A DNA stretch of 64,000 nucleotides from Galbibacter pacificus. Its GTDB lineage: Bacteria > Bacteroidota > Bacteroidia > Flavobacteriales > Flavobacteriaceae. The position numbers and the translations under genes are program-made. The DNA lies in contig NZ_JAQSVC010000004.1 in assembly GCF_029603165.1 (NCBI RefSeq), forward strand, positions 186,001 through 250,000. Reading direction: 5' to 3'. The notes under the pieces are model-generated. The model searched no databases and was not told where the DNA came from. It saw only the letters and a program-made list of their open reading frames with translations. This document shows, one piece after another, positions 25,805 through 35,198 of this stretch (position 1 is its first letter; the number at the start of each line of letters is the position of its first letter).

Positions 25805-26843
25805 CTTCCTTCTTCTCATTAAATAAATTAAGTTTTTGGATCCAAACTGTTTTTCTTTCCAACATAAAAACATCTATAAACAGGAACAGGATGGCCCCGG
25901 CAATAAACCATTGAAATTGGTCTTTAAAATCGGCATACTGTTTTGACTCAAATTCTGTTTTATCCATTTTGGTCAATGTTTCCGTAACAAAATCGACCAC
26001 CTTTTCTGTATTCGACCCGTTAATGTACTCGCCATTTCCTTCTTGGGCAATATCGGTTAAAATTCCCTCGTTCAATCTGGTAACCACCACTTCTCCGGAA
26101 TTGTCCTTTTTGTACGAATCGATGATACCGTTTATTCTGACGGGAATAGGCCCGCCTTTTGTGGTCCCTACGCCAATGGTATATATTTTTATGCCTGCCT
26201 TGGTTGCCTTTTCTACTGATTCTACCGCCATGTCTGAATGATCTTCTCCATCTGAAACCAAAAAAAGGACACGGTTTGTCTGGTCTTGGTCGTCGTAATA
26301 GGTTGTTGCCAAATCGATGGCTTCATTAATTGCAGTTCCCTGTGAAGACATCATGTCTGTATTCATGCTCTGTAGGAACATTTTTGCCGCAGAATAATCG
26401 GTAGTAATGGGCAATTGCGGGTGTGCCTGACCAGCGTAAGCAATAATGCCGATACGATCGCTCGCCAAATGGTTTATAATTTCTGAAACAATACGCTTGG
26501 CTTTTTCCAACCTGTTGGGCGCTATGTCTTCGGCAGCCATACTTTTAGAAACATCTATGGCAAAAACAATATCTACCCCTTCCCGCTTAACAGTTTCCAG
26601 CTTGGTCCCTATTTTAGGGTTTACCAGCGCAATTGCCAAACATGCTATGGCCAACAATACAAGCACTAATTTAACAACCGATTTAAAAGTTGACTTGTTT
26701 GGGCTTAATTTATCCAGTAATATAGGGTTTGCAAATTTCTTCTGCGTCCTTTTTTGCCAGAATTTAAATCCTAAATACAGCAACAACAGTACCGGTATTA
26801 ATACCAGCACATAGAAATATATTTTTTCATCCAATTGATACAT
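25794..26843 (-). CDS. batB: BatB: membrane VWA-domain protein
   Basis: 349 residues: two N-terminal TM helices (about 9-28 and 55-75), a von Willebrand A domain with MIDAS motif Asp97-x-Ser99-x-Ser101 (DVSKS), then LVSDGEDH as the later metal-site strand, and a C-terminal TM helix (about 310-330). The VWA domain faces the periplasm or cytoplasm between the helices; it is one of a pair with BatA. Same operon, 3 bp after batA. Confidence 0.92.
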   Translation of the reverse strand: MYQLDEKIYFYVLVLIPVLLLLYLGFKFWQKRTQKKFANPILLDKLSPNKSTFKSVVKLVLVLLAIACLAIALVNPKIGTKLETVKREGVDIVFAIDVSKSMAAEDIAPNRLEKAKRIVSEIINHLASDRIGIIAYAGQAHPQLPITTDYSAAKMFLQSMNTDMMSSQGTAINEAIDLATTYYDDQDQTNRVLFLVSDGEDHSDMAVESVEKATKAGIKIYTIGVGTTKGGPIPVRINGIIDSYKKDNSGEVVVTRLNEGILTDIAQEGNGEYINGSNTEKVVDFVTETLTKMDKTEFESKQYADFKDQFQWFIAGAILFLFIDVFMLERKTVWIQKLNLFNEKKEDEN

Positions 26844-26846
26844 AAT

Positions 26847-27848
26847 CTATACAAAACTTCTAAAAACGGTATACCGCAATAAATACTCAAATATTAAGAG
26901 CCCGCATGCCAGTAAAGCAAACATTCTAAATTTCTCTTGGTAATTGTAATATTTAAATTCTTCTATATCTGTTTTTTCCAATTTATTTATTTCTTCATAA
27001 ATCTCCGATAGCTTTTCATTGTCGGTCGCCCTAAAATACCTGCCACCGGTTTCGTCGGCTATGCTTTTAAGCAGCTCTTCATCAATCTCCACTTTGCTCA
27101 TTCCGTACCTATAGCTTCCGTCGGGATTGTAGGCAATTGGCGAAAGCGCCATGCCGTTGCTCCCCAGGCCAATGGTATAGGTTTTTATGCCATATTCTAT
27201 TGCTAGACTTGCAGCGGTCTGGGGCTCTATAAAACCCGAATTATTTACGCCGTCTGTCAGCAATATTATTACTTTGCTTTTGGCCTTACTATCCTTTAAG
27301 CGGTTTACCGATGTTGCCAGCCCCATCCCAATGGCCGTACCATCTTCAAGCTGCCCGTATTTTATATCGTTAAGCGACCTCAACACAATGGCCTTGTCGC
27401 TTGTTATGGGTGTTTTGGTAAAACTTTCGCCAGAATACACCACCAGCCCAATACGATCGTTTACACGTTCTTTTATAAATTCTGCCGCTACTTTTTTTAA
27501 TGCTGCCAGCCTATTAGGCTTCAAATCGCGTGCCAACATACTCGAAGAAACATCGATTGCCATAACAATATCGATCCCCCTTGTTGTTTTGGTACGGGTA
27601 GAAACATCTTCGGTTTGCGGTCTTGCCATTGCCGTAATTAATGCTGCCAAGGCCAACAACCTTAAAATAAACAGGCCCGGCTTTAATTTGGCAAGGATAG
27701 ACGGCGATCCCTTAAACCCTTTTATACTGGATATTTTTAAGGAAGCCGTTTCTTTTTTACGTTTAAAAATATACCATACAATAGCCAGTGGAAGCAATAA
27801 AAACAACCAAAAGAACTGTGGATTTACAAATTGAACATTCTCAAACAT
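26847..27848 (-). CDS. batA: BatA: membrane VWA-domain protein
   Basis: 333 residues with the same plan as BatB: TM helices at about 11-28 and 56-75, MIDAS Asp99-x-Ser101-x-Ser103 (DVSSS), EDGTAIG supplying the Thr, LLTDGVNNSG as the metal-site strand, and a C-terminal TM helix. Divalent metal binding should be intact. It follows the BatD-like gene directly (stop at 27849, ATG at 27848) and precedes batB. Confidence 0.93.
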   Translation of the reverse strand: MFENVQFVNPQFFWLFLLLPLAIVWYIFKRKKETASLKISSIKGFKGSPSILAKLKPGLFILRLLALAALITAMARPQTEDVSTRTKTTRGIDIVMAIDVSSSMLARDLKPNRLAALKKVAAEFIKERVNDRIGLVVYSGESFTKTPITSDKAIVLRSLNDIKYGQLEDGTAIGMGLATSVNRLKDSKAKSKVIILLTDGVNNSGFIEPQTAASLAIEYGIKTYTIGLGSNGMALSPIAYNPDGSYRYGMSKVEIDEELLKSIADETGGRYFRATDNEKLSEIYEEINKLEKTDIEEFKYYNYQEKFRMFALLACGLLIFEYLLRYTVFRSFV

Positions 27849-29516
27849 CTAGCTTTCCGTTTTAAAATCTATTGAATTGGTAATTTTGTTTACTATTTCA
27901 TTGGCGTACAAATCGGCCTTATCATAGACCATAATTACCTGTTCGAAACCACCGTTTTGCACAAAACTTAAAATTATATAGGCGGCCTCTCTGTTTTTCC
28001 TGGTTTCGGGGTTTTCTATTTCCAGTGTACCAAAAACCTTATTTCCTTCTTTCCCGGTAGGGATGGTAAGCCCTTCTTGCTTTACAACCATATTTTTTGC
28101 CCCCGCCTTTTCTACTTGGGCTATAGCGGCATCAATTGCTTTCTTTGCATCAAAATCGGCCTCTTTTTTATAAGTCGACACACTCACTTGAACAAAGAAA
28201 CCGTTATGCATGCTCCCCGACGAGAATACTTGGTGACTATTGGTTCCAAGGGCTTCTCCTTTTGGTGTTCCCGTTTCTCTTTTTAACACCTTGGGCGTTT
28301 CTATATAAATAGCGGGAAAACCATAAGAACTGCCCACCCATTCACTTTCAAGCAACGATTTGGTAGGATGGCCAAAAACGGAGTCTTTTACACTGGAAAA
28401 GCCATATTTGTATATAAAAACTCCTAAAACCAGCACCAGCACAACTGCTCCCGATGCAATGGCATATTTAATCTGTTGCTTTTTCTTTTTCTGTTTAAAA
28501 GCTTCTACGTATTCTTCTTGCTCCATCAATTCTTCTTCGGTTGGCTCGGGCAAGGCTTCTTTTGTTTTTACAACGATATGCTCGATGGTTTTCCGGTCCC
28601 TGTCAATAATGGTATTTTCGGGAGTGGATTTTGCAAATTTCACCAAATCGGCAGTTTGTAAAACGTTTTTAAATTGTTTAATGGTATCGTCGTCGATCTT
28701 TAAACTTCCCGAATCGCGCAGAAGCTCCATTTTTGTTATCAATTCATCCGTCGTGCTTTCCATGGCCGAAATATGGACATCGTCTTCCAGGTACGAACGG
28801 ACAATGTTGGTTAATTCTGTATAGTATTCTTTGTATTCTGATTGAATAAGGTATTTGGACTCGTCCAGTTTTTTAAGTTCGGCCAAAGCACGGTCGTACG
28901 GGGGTAAGAGCGCAATTTTTTCTTCTTCGGTCAATGGCTTTTTTCTAAAAACAAACCAATATAGCAATCCGCCTACAATGGCCGCCGCAACAATTCCCAG
29001 CAAAAGCCATTTCCACCAATCGCCCATTGGTTTATCTACTTGCGCCAGCCCTTTTATATCGTACATTTTTTGTTTGGTAGTATCTACAGCAACTGTATTT
29101 ACTTCAATTTTTAATGAATCGGTAAAATAGGGTTTATTGTTGATCATTATTTGCTGGCGTGGCAACGTATAATGCCCGGAATCGAATTGAGTGAGGGCAT
29201 ATTTTTTTATTAAATTGAATTTATCCTGATTGATAAGCGTATCTGTAGGAAGTACTTCAACTACTTCCAACGGCATAAAGGTCTGTCCTTCTGGAAAAAT
29301 AACCTGCGCAGTAGTATCGGTTTCAACTTCTATCTTAAAATGAACCTGCTCCCCAATTTTAATAGTTGTTGAATCTACCGAAGATTTTACCCGGGGCGTA
29401 GACTGGGCAAAAGCACTCATTGTTATGGCACAAAAAAGCATAACAAACAAAAATGCCTTTACTTTTGCCTGCAATGATATTTCAACACCCTTTTTATTAA
29501 AAAACAAATCTGTCAT
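27849..29516 (-). CDS. BatD-like two-TM protein of the Bat operon
   Basis: 555 residues. A long signal segment (to about residue 38, AFAQ) is followed by an Ig-like beta domain (about 40-150) resembling the start of BatD, a TM helix (169-190), a helical cytoplasmic region (195-345) rich in Glu and Lys, a second TM helix (351-371), and a C-terminal domain (about 385-550) of mixed strands. It occupies the place between DUF58 and batA where Bacteroidetes operons carry an extra BatD-like gene. The precise function is unknown. Confidence 0.75.
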   Translation of the reverse strand: MTDLFFNKKGVEISLQAKVKAFLFVMLFCAITMSAFAQSTPRVKSSVDSTTIKIGEQVHFKIEVETDTTAQVIFPEGQTFMPLEVVEVLPTDTLINQDKFNLIKKYALTQFDSGHYTLPRQQIMINNKPYFTDSLKIEVNTVAVDTTKQKMYDIKGLAQVDKPMGDWWKWLLLGIVAAAIVGGLLYWFVFRKKPLTEEEKIALLPPYDRALAELKKLDESKYLIQSEYKEYYTELTNIVRSYLEDDVHISAMESTTDELITKMELLRDSGSLKIDDDTIKQFKNVLQTADLVKFAKSTPENTIIDRDRKTIEHIVVKTKEALPEPTEEELMEQEEYVEAFKQKKKKQQIKYAIASGAVVLVLVLGVFIYKYGFSSVKDSVFGHPTKSLLESEWVGSSYGFPAIYIETPKVLKRETGTPKGEALGTNSHQVFSSGSMHNGFFVQVSVSTYKKEADFDAKKAIDAAIAQVEKAGAKNMVVKQEGLTIPTGKEGNKVFGTLEIENPETRKNREAAYIILSFVQNGGFEQVIMVYDKADLYANEIVNKITNSIDFKTES

Positions 29517-29537
29517 TCTTATTGTAAAAAATCGTTT

Positions 29538-30404
29538 TTATCCTCTTCGTTTAAAATATCCCAATAATTTTTTCACATAGCTTTCGCCTACACGGCTGCT
29601 CAGTGCCCCGGCACCGCTTTTGGTAAATATGTTTTGAAAATAGCTTACACGGTCTTTATAATGTTGCCCGTACTGGTCTCTCACTTTTTTAGATTTGGTG
29701 TTTACAAGCATTAATTCTCCGGTTTCTGCATCTTCCATTTGGACAAACCCGATATTTGGGATGTTTTCTTCTTTTTCGTCGTAAATTCTAATGCCCGTAA
29801 TATCATGTTTATTGGCGGCTATTTTTAAAGCCTGCTCATAGTCGTTGGCCATAAAATCTGAAAGCAAAAAGCATATTACCTTTTTTTTACTGACACTCGA
29901 CATAAACCGAAGTGCTTGGTTGATATCTGTGTTGTGGTTTTCAGGCTCGAACTCAATTAATTCCCTGATAATCCTAAGTACGTGAAACCTTCCTTTTTTT
30001 GGCGGTATGTATAATTCTATTTTATCCGAAAACAATATCAACCCAATTTTGTCATTGTTCTGCATGGCAGAGAAAGCCAATGTAGCCGATATTTCTGTGA
30101 TGATTTCTTTTTTAAATTGATTGGTAGTCCCAAAAAGCTCGGATCCACTTACGTCTACCATCAGCATCATGGTAAGCTCCCGTTCTTCTTCAAAAACTTT
30201 CACAAAAGGTTCGTTGTAACGTGCGGTAACATTCCAGTCTATATTGCGCACATCGTCTCCAAATTGGTAATTGCGCACCTCGCTAAATGTCATTCCGCGA
30301 CCTTTAAAGGTAGAATGGTACTCGCCGCCAAAAATATGATCGCTCAACCGGCGGGTTTTTATTTCAATTTTCCTAACCTTTTTTAGTAGTTCTTTAGTAT
30401 CCAT
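29538..30404 (-). CDS. DUF58 domain protein of the Bat operon
   Basis: 288 residues, the standard DUF58 length, with the signature near residue 45 (GDDVRNIDWNVTARYNEPFVKVFEEERE) followed by a VWA-like beta-alpha core (MMLMVDVSGS). DUF58 proteins are typically encoded next to MoxR ATPases and VWA proteins and are thought to act with them. It lies 89 bp after moxR and 21 bp before the BatD-like gene. Confidence 0.92.
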   Translation of the reverse strand: MDTKELLKKVRKIEIKTRRLSDHIFGGEYHSTFKGRGMTFSEVRNYQFGDDVRNIDWNVTARYNEPFVKVFEEERELTMMLMVDVSGSELFGTTNQFKKEIITEISATLAFSAMQNNDKIGLILFSDKIELYIPPKKGRFHVLRIIRELIEFEPENHNTDINQALRFMSSVSKKKVICFLLSDFMANDYEQALKIAANKHDITGIRIYDEKEENIPNIGFVQMEDAETGELMLVNTKSKKVRDQYGQHYKDRVSYFQNIFTKSGAGALSSRVGESYVKKLLGYFKRRG

Positions 30405-30429
30405 TTTTCGATTTAAGATTTAAACCTAC

Positions 30430-30472
30430 GATTTATGATTTTAACGACCAGCGATTTCCCAAACCATAAATC
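30430..30472. repeat. Inverted repeat in the moxR-DUF58 spacer
   Basis: Perfect 8-bp arms GATTTATG (30430-30437) and CATAAATC (30465-30472) with a 27-nt loop, in a spacer that also contains repeated GATTTA/CGATTTA words. Inside an operon this could be an RNA hairpin; it could also be degenerate intergenic repeat. Confidence 0.35.
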
Positions 30473-30493
30473 ATTGTGCACTGTTCCAAAATC

Positions 30494-31495
30494 TTATGGT
30501 ACTTCTATTTCGTTTACAATTTTATTTATAATCTCTTCAGAAGTTATGTTTTCGGCTTCGGCTTCATAGGTAATCCCCACCCTGTGTCGCAGTACATCGT
30601 GAACCACGGCACGGACATCTTCTGGGATTACGTACCCCCTTCTTTTAATAAAGGCATAACATTTGGCCGCCGTAGCTAAGTTGATGCTCCCCCTTGGAGA
30701 TGCCCCAAAACTGATGAGCGGCTTCAATTCGGATAAATTATATTTTTCGGGATAACGTGTTGCGAAGATGATGTCCAAGATATATTTTTCAATCTTTTCA
30801 TCCATATATACTTCCCTAACCGATTCTTGTGCCCTTATTATCTGTTCGATGGTAACCACTTGATTTACCTTGTCGAACTCGCCTTTTAAATTGGCACGGA
30901 TAATTAATTGCTCTTCGTTCAACTTAGGGTAATTTATTACTGTTTTCAGCATAAAACGGTCTACCTGAGCTTCGGGAAGCGGGTATGTCCCTTCTTGTTC
31001 TACCGGGTTTTGCGTGGCCATTACCAAGAATGGCTTATCCAGGATAAAGGTTTCGTCGCCAATGGTTACCTGTTTTTCCTGCATGGCTTCCAAAAGAGCC
31101 GACTGTACTTTAGCGGGGGCACGGTTAATCTCATCTGCCAAAACAAAATTTGCAAAAATAGGCCCTTTTTTTATGGAGAAGTCGTTTTCCTTAATATTGT
31201 ATATCAAAGTCCCTACCACATCGGCAGGTAAGAGGTCTGGCGTAAATTGTATCCTGCTAAAAGTACCATGGACTGCCTTGGATAAAGTATTAATAGCCAG
31301 TGTCTTGGCAAGTCCGGGAACACCTTCCAGTAAAATATGTCCCTGCCCCAATAAACCAATTAACAATCGTTCTACCATGTGCTTTTGCCCCACAATGACC
31401 TTGTTCATTTCTAAGGTTAAAACATCTATAAAAGCACTTTCTTTTTCTATTTTTTCATTAATAGCATTAATGTCTAATGTAGTATTTTGCTCCAT
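30494..31495 (-). CDS. moxR: MoxR-family AAA+ ATPase of the Bat operon
   Basis: 333 residues. Walker A is GVPGLAKT (58-65), Walker B is VLADEINRAP, sensor 1 is MATQNPVEQEGTYPLPEAQVDRF, all typical of MoxR. MoxR ATPases act as chaperones that load metals or assemble VWA-containing complexes. First gene of the eight-gene Bat operon (moxR, DUF58, BatD-like, batA, batB, batC, batD, batE). No convincing exact promoter was found in the 150-bp upstream spacer. Confidence 0.95.
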   Translation of the reverse strand: MEQNTTLDINAINEKIEKESAFIDVLTLEMNKVIVGQKHMVERLLIGLLGQGHILLEGVPGLAKTLAINTLSKAVHGTFSRIQFTPDLLPADVVGTLIYNIKENDFSIKKGPIFANFVLADEINRAPAKVQSALLEAMQEKQVTIGDETFILDKPFLVMATQNPVEQEGTYPLPEAQVDRFMLKTVINYPKLNEEQLIIRANLKGEFDKVNQVVTIEQIIRAQESVREVYMDEKIEKYILDIIFATRYPEKYNLSELKPLISFGASPRGSINLATAAKCYAFIKRRGYVIPEDVRAVVHDVLRHRVGITYEAEAENITSEEIINKIVNEIEVP

Positions 31496-31587
31496 TTATG
31501 TTAATTTTTTAAGGCGTTAAGATAACACCAACAATAATATGACGCAAATTGAAAATTTATTTAGACTGACGCTGTTAACAATTGGTT

Positions 31588-31623
31588 AAAAAATAAAGAG
31601 CAGCCTAAAGATTAGGCTACTCT
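31588..31623 (-). terminator. Terminator of the DUF4382 lipoprotein gene
   Basis: An 11-bp stem with one mismatch (AGAGCAGCCTA 31597-31607 / TAGGCTACTCT 31613-31623), followed on the minus strand by TTATTTTTT. It lies just after the stop at 31649. Confidence 0.75.
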
Positions 31624-31648
31624 TAGTATTTTTTTTGTAGTTTATTAA

Positions 31649-32725
31649 CTATTGAAGGGTAATATCGCCTACGGCGGTTGCTTCTCCGTCTACAACTTCT
31701 ACGGCTTCAATGCTCATTTCCCCAAAGGCTGATCCTTCGGCAGGAGTTAACGTTAAAATATATGTTCCTGCTGGAACGCCTTCTAAGGTAAATGCCCCAT
31801 CTGCGTTTGTATCGGCAGAAACAACTTCATCATCTACAATTACAGAGGCTGTTACGGTTGTATCGGCATTTATTACCGTTCCTGTAATGCTTCCTCCGGT
31901 TACTGCTTCCAGCTCGATAGAACCTATATCGGCCACTTCACCGTTTTCTACGGCTACATCTGGAACCGTTACCTCAGCATAACCAGATGCTTCATCGGGG
32001 GTTAAAACCACTTCGTAAGTTCCGGCAGGCACGCCGTTCAACACAAAAATACCGCTATCGTCCGTGTAGGTTGTAATGGTATCTTGTTCTTCGGTTACTA
32101 CCGAAGCCAATACTTGGTAATCTGTTGGAACAACAGCACCGGCAATTCTACCCGAATTTACTTCGGTACTTGCATTGATAACAGGCTTTAAAATATATTT
32201 CCCTGATTCTCCTGCTTCTACCACAGATTTTTCGGCATCAAAGTCTAAAATAATTTCATACGAATATCCGCCGTCCAGTTCAACATCGTCGAATTTGATC
32301 TTTAACCCTGACTGCTCGGCACTTGGCGTATCCAATGGAAGTTCCTCTCCATCAACTACTACGGTATTATTGTCCCCCAATACCAAACGGAGTTGTTCAA
32401 TTTCGCCCGCTGGAATTTCGTTTTCGGCCAAAATCACACTGGCCCCACCGGTAAGTTCCAACAAATCGTATACTCCTGCATTAATTTCCCCGATACTTTC
32501 CCAACCACTTTCGTCGTCATCGGTACGGTTTATCAATACATCTTGAATATCTACATTTACTTTTTCATAATCTCCCGGCGCGTCTACTAACCTCACGGTT
32601 ACGTTAGACATTTCATCAGAAGGGATATCTGTGTTGGTATCATCATCATCACTACAACTGGTTGCAACAAATAATATTGCTAATAACATAAGTAGGCTGC
32701 TCGACAATCTTCTAAGATTTTTCAT
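31649..32725 (-). CDS. DUF4382 lipoprotein with two carboxypeptidase-like regulatory repeats
   Basis: 358 residues. A signal ends in ATSC (Cys24), followed by an acidic SDDDD linker typical of surface-exposed Bacteroidetes lipoproteins. DUF4382 spans about 40-185 (VTVRLVDAPGDYEKVNVDIQDV is its usual opening). Two tandem beta-sandwich repeats follow (about 191-270 and 272-357), each with the phrase GVPAGTY; they are clear internal duplicates. Ligand unknown; likely carbohydrate- or surface-binding. Single gene with its own terminator. Confidence 0.85.
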   Translation of the reverse strand: MKNLRRLSSSLLMLLAILFVATSCSDDDDTNTDIPSDEMSNVTVRLVDAPGDYEKVNVDIQDVLINRTDDDESGWESIGEINAGVYDLLELTGGASVILAENEIPAGEIEQLRLVLGDNNTVVVDGEELPLDTPSAEQSGLKIKFDDVELDGGYSYEIILDFDAEKSVVEAGESGKYILKPVINASTEVNSGRIAGAVVPTDYQVLASVVTEEQDTITTYTDDSGIFVLNGVPAGTYEVVLTPDEASGYAEVTVPDVAVENGEVADIGSIELEAVTGGSITGTVINADTTVTASVIVDDEVVSADTNADGAFTLEGVPAGTYILTLTPAEGSAFGEMSIEAVEVVDGEATAVGDITLQ

Positions 32726-32987
32726 AAATAGGTTTATTTAATTAATATTTAAGTTTTAAGAACACCTTGCGCAAGCGGTCTGCTATTATCTACGGGAGCT
32801 TAACACCTTATAGATGTTAACGAATGTTAAGATTGATTGTTAAATAATGATGCTTTATATTTTTCCGTAATTTAGATTAACGGGGTTCTATTTTTAAAAA
32901 TCACCTTAACTTACTGCAAACGATACTGTTTACAGATTTCGGGATGACCTTATTTGAGAAGAAAGATAAACCCCTTCAGCAAAAAAA

Positions 32988-33749
32988 ATGAGCATGAAAA
33001 ATAAAATTGCACTTATTACCGGCGCCACAAGTGGTATTGGCAGGGCCACGGCCAAAGTATTTGCCAACAATAACATTGATTTAATTCTTTGCGGAAGAAG
33101 GACCGACCGACTTGAGAATTTAAGACTGGAACTTTCAACTTTTGTAAAAGTGCACATCCTGCAATTTGACATAAGGGATAAAGATACCGTTTTAGAGGCC
33201 ATAAAAACCCTTCCCGAAGAATTTAAAAAAATAAATATTTTAATTAACAATGCCGGGAACGCCCATGGACTGTCGCCTATTGACAAAGGCGATATCGACG
33301 ACTGGGATGCCATGATGGATATAAACGTAAAAGGGCTTTTGTACGTATCTAAGGCGGTAATCCCCGGAATGGTACAACAAAAATCGGGACATATAATCAA
33401 TATTGGGTCTACGGCCGGAAAAGAGGTATATCCCGGCGGCAATGTGTATTGTGCCAGCAAACATGCGGTAGATGCCATTAACCAAGGAATGCGCATAGAC
33501 TTACATGCCCACGGGATACGTGTTGGCGCCGTAAACCCTGGTTTGGTGGAAACCGAATTTAGCAAGGTCCGCTTTAAAGGCGACACAGACCGGGCCAATG
33601 CCGTATATCAGGGTTTTACGCCTTTAACTCCTGAAGATATTGCCGAAATAATCTACTTTACCATTTCACGACCGCCACATGTTAATATTGCCGACCTTAT
33701 CGTAATGCCTACCGACCAGGCCACCAGTACGATTGTAAACAAAAATTAG
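32988..33749 (+). CDS. SDR-family oxidoreductase, YdfG-like
   Basis: 253 residues of a classical short-chain dehydrogenase: TGATSGIG (11-18) for the dinucleotide, NNAG (87-90), and the catalytic Ser141, Tyr154 and Lys158 (YCASK). Arg37-Arg38 after the second strand points to NADP. The close of the sequence resembles YdfG, an NADP-dependent 3-hydroxy acid/L-allo-threonine dehydrogenase. ATGs at 32988 and 32994 are both possible. Single gene. Confidence 0.88.
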   Translation: MSMKNKIALITGATSGIGRATAKVFANNNIDLILCGRRTDRLENLRLELSTFVKVHILQFDIRDKDTVLEAIKTLPEEFKKINILINNAGNAHGLSPIDKGDIDDWDAMMDINVKGLLYVSKAVIPGMVQQKSGHIINIGSTAGKEVYPGGNVYCASKHAVDAINQGMRIDLHAHGIRVGAVNPGLVETEFSKVRFKGDTDRANAVYQGFTPLTPEDIAEIIYFTISRPPHVNIADLIVMPTDQATSTIVNKN

Positions 33750-33814
33750 CAACTGTTTTTTTAAGGTGCGGATCCTATTTATAATGAAAAAAGAAAGTAA
33801 AATGCCATAGTTCT

Positions 33815-33844
33815 TTTGCTTTACACTTCAACTTTATATCTTTA
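33815..33844 (+). promoter_or_regulatory. Putative promoter of the AlbA_2 protein gene
   Basis: TTTG at 33815-33818 and TATCTTTA at 33837-33844 (seven of eight matches to TAnnTTTG) with an 18-nt spacing, 31 nt before the ATG at 33875. Confidence 0.4.
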
Positions 33845-33874
33845 GAGGGAACTCTTTATGCATACATTGCTATT

Positions 33875-35011
33875 ATGATTAATAAACGTCTCTTGGTAAA
33901 AAACCTATTGGCTCACAACGATGAGAATAGTTTTTACGATAAAAAGCGTTTTATAAATATCGGGGACAAGGAAGGCAAGGCAAAGTTTATAAAACATTTA
34001 TGTGCCTTGGCAAATTCCAACCCCAAAAACAATTCTTTTATTGTTGTGGGCGTTGAGGATGAAGACAATAAAATTGTTGGGGTCGATTTTTTTGACGATA
34101 GTAAAATCCAGAATTTGGTAAATGCCTACATTGACAATGCCCCCATTGTCTCTTATGAAAACATTTATTTTCCCCAGCTCCCAGAAGGAAAAGTGGTTGG
34201 ATTGGTTACCATTAGGTCTTCGGGCAAACTCGCGGCACTTAAAAAAAACATCTGGAAATATTGGGGCGGTTCTGTTTTTTTTAGGGACGGAAGCATGAGC
34301 ATGCCCAAAGTATTTGATATTGAAATAAAAGATACCAATTCTGCCATTGTTGCCGAAATAGAACAACATGCCAAAAACAACATCGAGCTTACCCTGGACG
34401 GGGTTATTGATTTTTTGAACAACAAACACGCCGATTTAAGCTCTAGCTACAAGGTTTTTAAGGAGCAGTTTGTAGTATGCTGGGCGGGCATAGAAAAAAA
34501 GGTGAAAGATAAAACATATTATTCCCGGGTTGATATTGAACTTATAAACGAACAGGTAAAATTATTTTATTCGGCTTTGGATGAAGTTGAAATAAATTAT
34601 GACGACAATACTTTTTCTACCACAGAATATGTACAACTTGGCTTGAACAACCATAAAAAGTTCTATCCATTGGAAAAGGTTGAAATCTGTTTTCATGACA
34701 ATGGTTCATACAAAATAGACAGCACGTTGATATTCGAGCCCCCGCAATACGATAGAAAAATGCTATATCATATTTTTAATACCAACAACACTATTTTAGA
34801 AAAACTAAAAAAAGGGCTTCCATTAAACAATCAGGACGAAAAAGATTTAAAAAACATTCCTGCCACGCACTTAATTTGCTATTTAAACGGGTTTAACGGT
34901 GCCAAACAAATGTTGGAAGATTACCGCTGGTACGTAAAAGAACACAACAAAGATGTGTATGCTTCGTTAAAAGAGGCTTTGCGTATTTTAAGAAAAGTAG
35001 ATTATTCATAG
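33875..35011 (+). CDS. AlbA_2 (Schlafen-type) domain protein
   Basis: 378 residues. The N-terminal half (about 10-150) is an AlbA_2 domain: DEDNKIVGVDFFDD, LVNAYIDNAPIVSYENIYFP and a FFRDGS segment are characteristic. AlbA_2 domains bind nucleic acid and are often labelled ATP-binding or Schlafen-like. The C-terminal half is helical with no recognised fold. No toxin, nuclease or other defence gene lies nearby, so a defence role is not supported. It is a single gene between an SDR and a phosphoesterase. Confidence 0.7.
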   Translation: MINKRLLVKNLLAHNDENSFYDKKRFINIGDKEGKAKFIKHLCALANSNPKNNSFIVVGVEDEDNKIVGVDFFDDSKIQNLVNAYIDNAPIVSYENIYFPQLPEGKVVGLVTIRSSGKLAALKKNIWKYWGGSVFFRDGSMSMPKVFDIEIKDTNSAIVAEIEQHAKNNIELTLDGVIDFLNNKHADLSSSYKVFKEQFVVCWAGIEKKVKDKTYYSRVDIELINEQVKLFYSALDEVEINYDDNTFSTTEYVQLGLNNHKKFYPLEKVEICFHDNGSYKIDSTLIFEPPQYDRKMLYHIFNTNNTILEKLKKGLPLNNQDEKDLKNIPATHLICYLNGFNGAKQMLEDYRWYVKEHNKDVYASLKEALRILRKVDYS

Positions 35012-35198
35012 CCGGCCAAGCCCCAAAAGAGCCAGATTACCTCCTGATGCCATCTACTTTTGTTTATATTTTCACATAATCTTTATTTTATTACGCCATT
35101 AATTCTTCAAAAGATTTTTTTATTGTCCGAGCCCCATTCCCAATCTTAAATTGTAATTTCACACTAAATATGGTTTAACTGATTTTAAAAAATTATAA

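Noticed and set aside
25805-25873. Upstream extension of batC
   Set aside because: It would overlap batB by 80 bp and has no signal-peptide logic; the ATG at 25804 gives an ordinary 11-bp overlap.
33875-35011. Anti-phage Schlafen-type defence system
   Set aside because: Only a lone AlbA_2 gene is present, with no nuclease, toxin or reverse transcriptase nearby.
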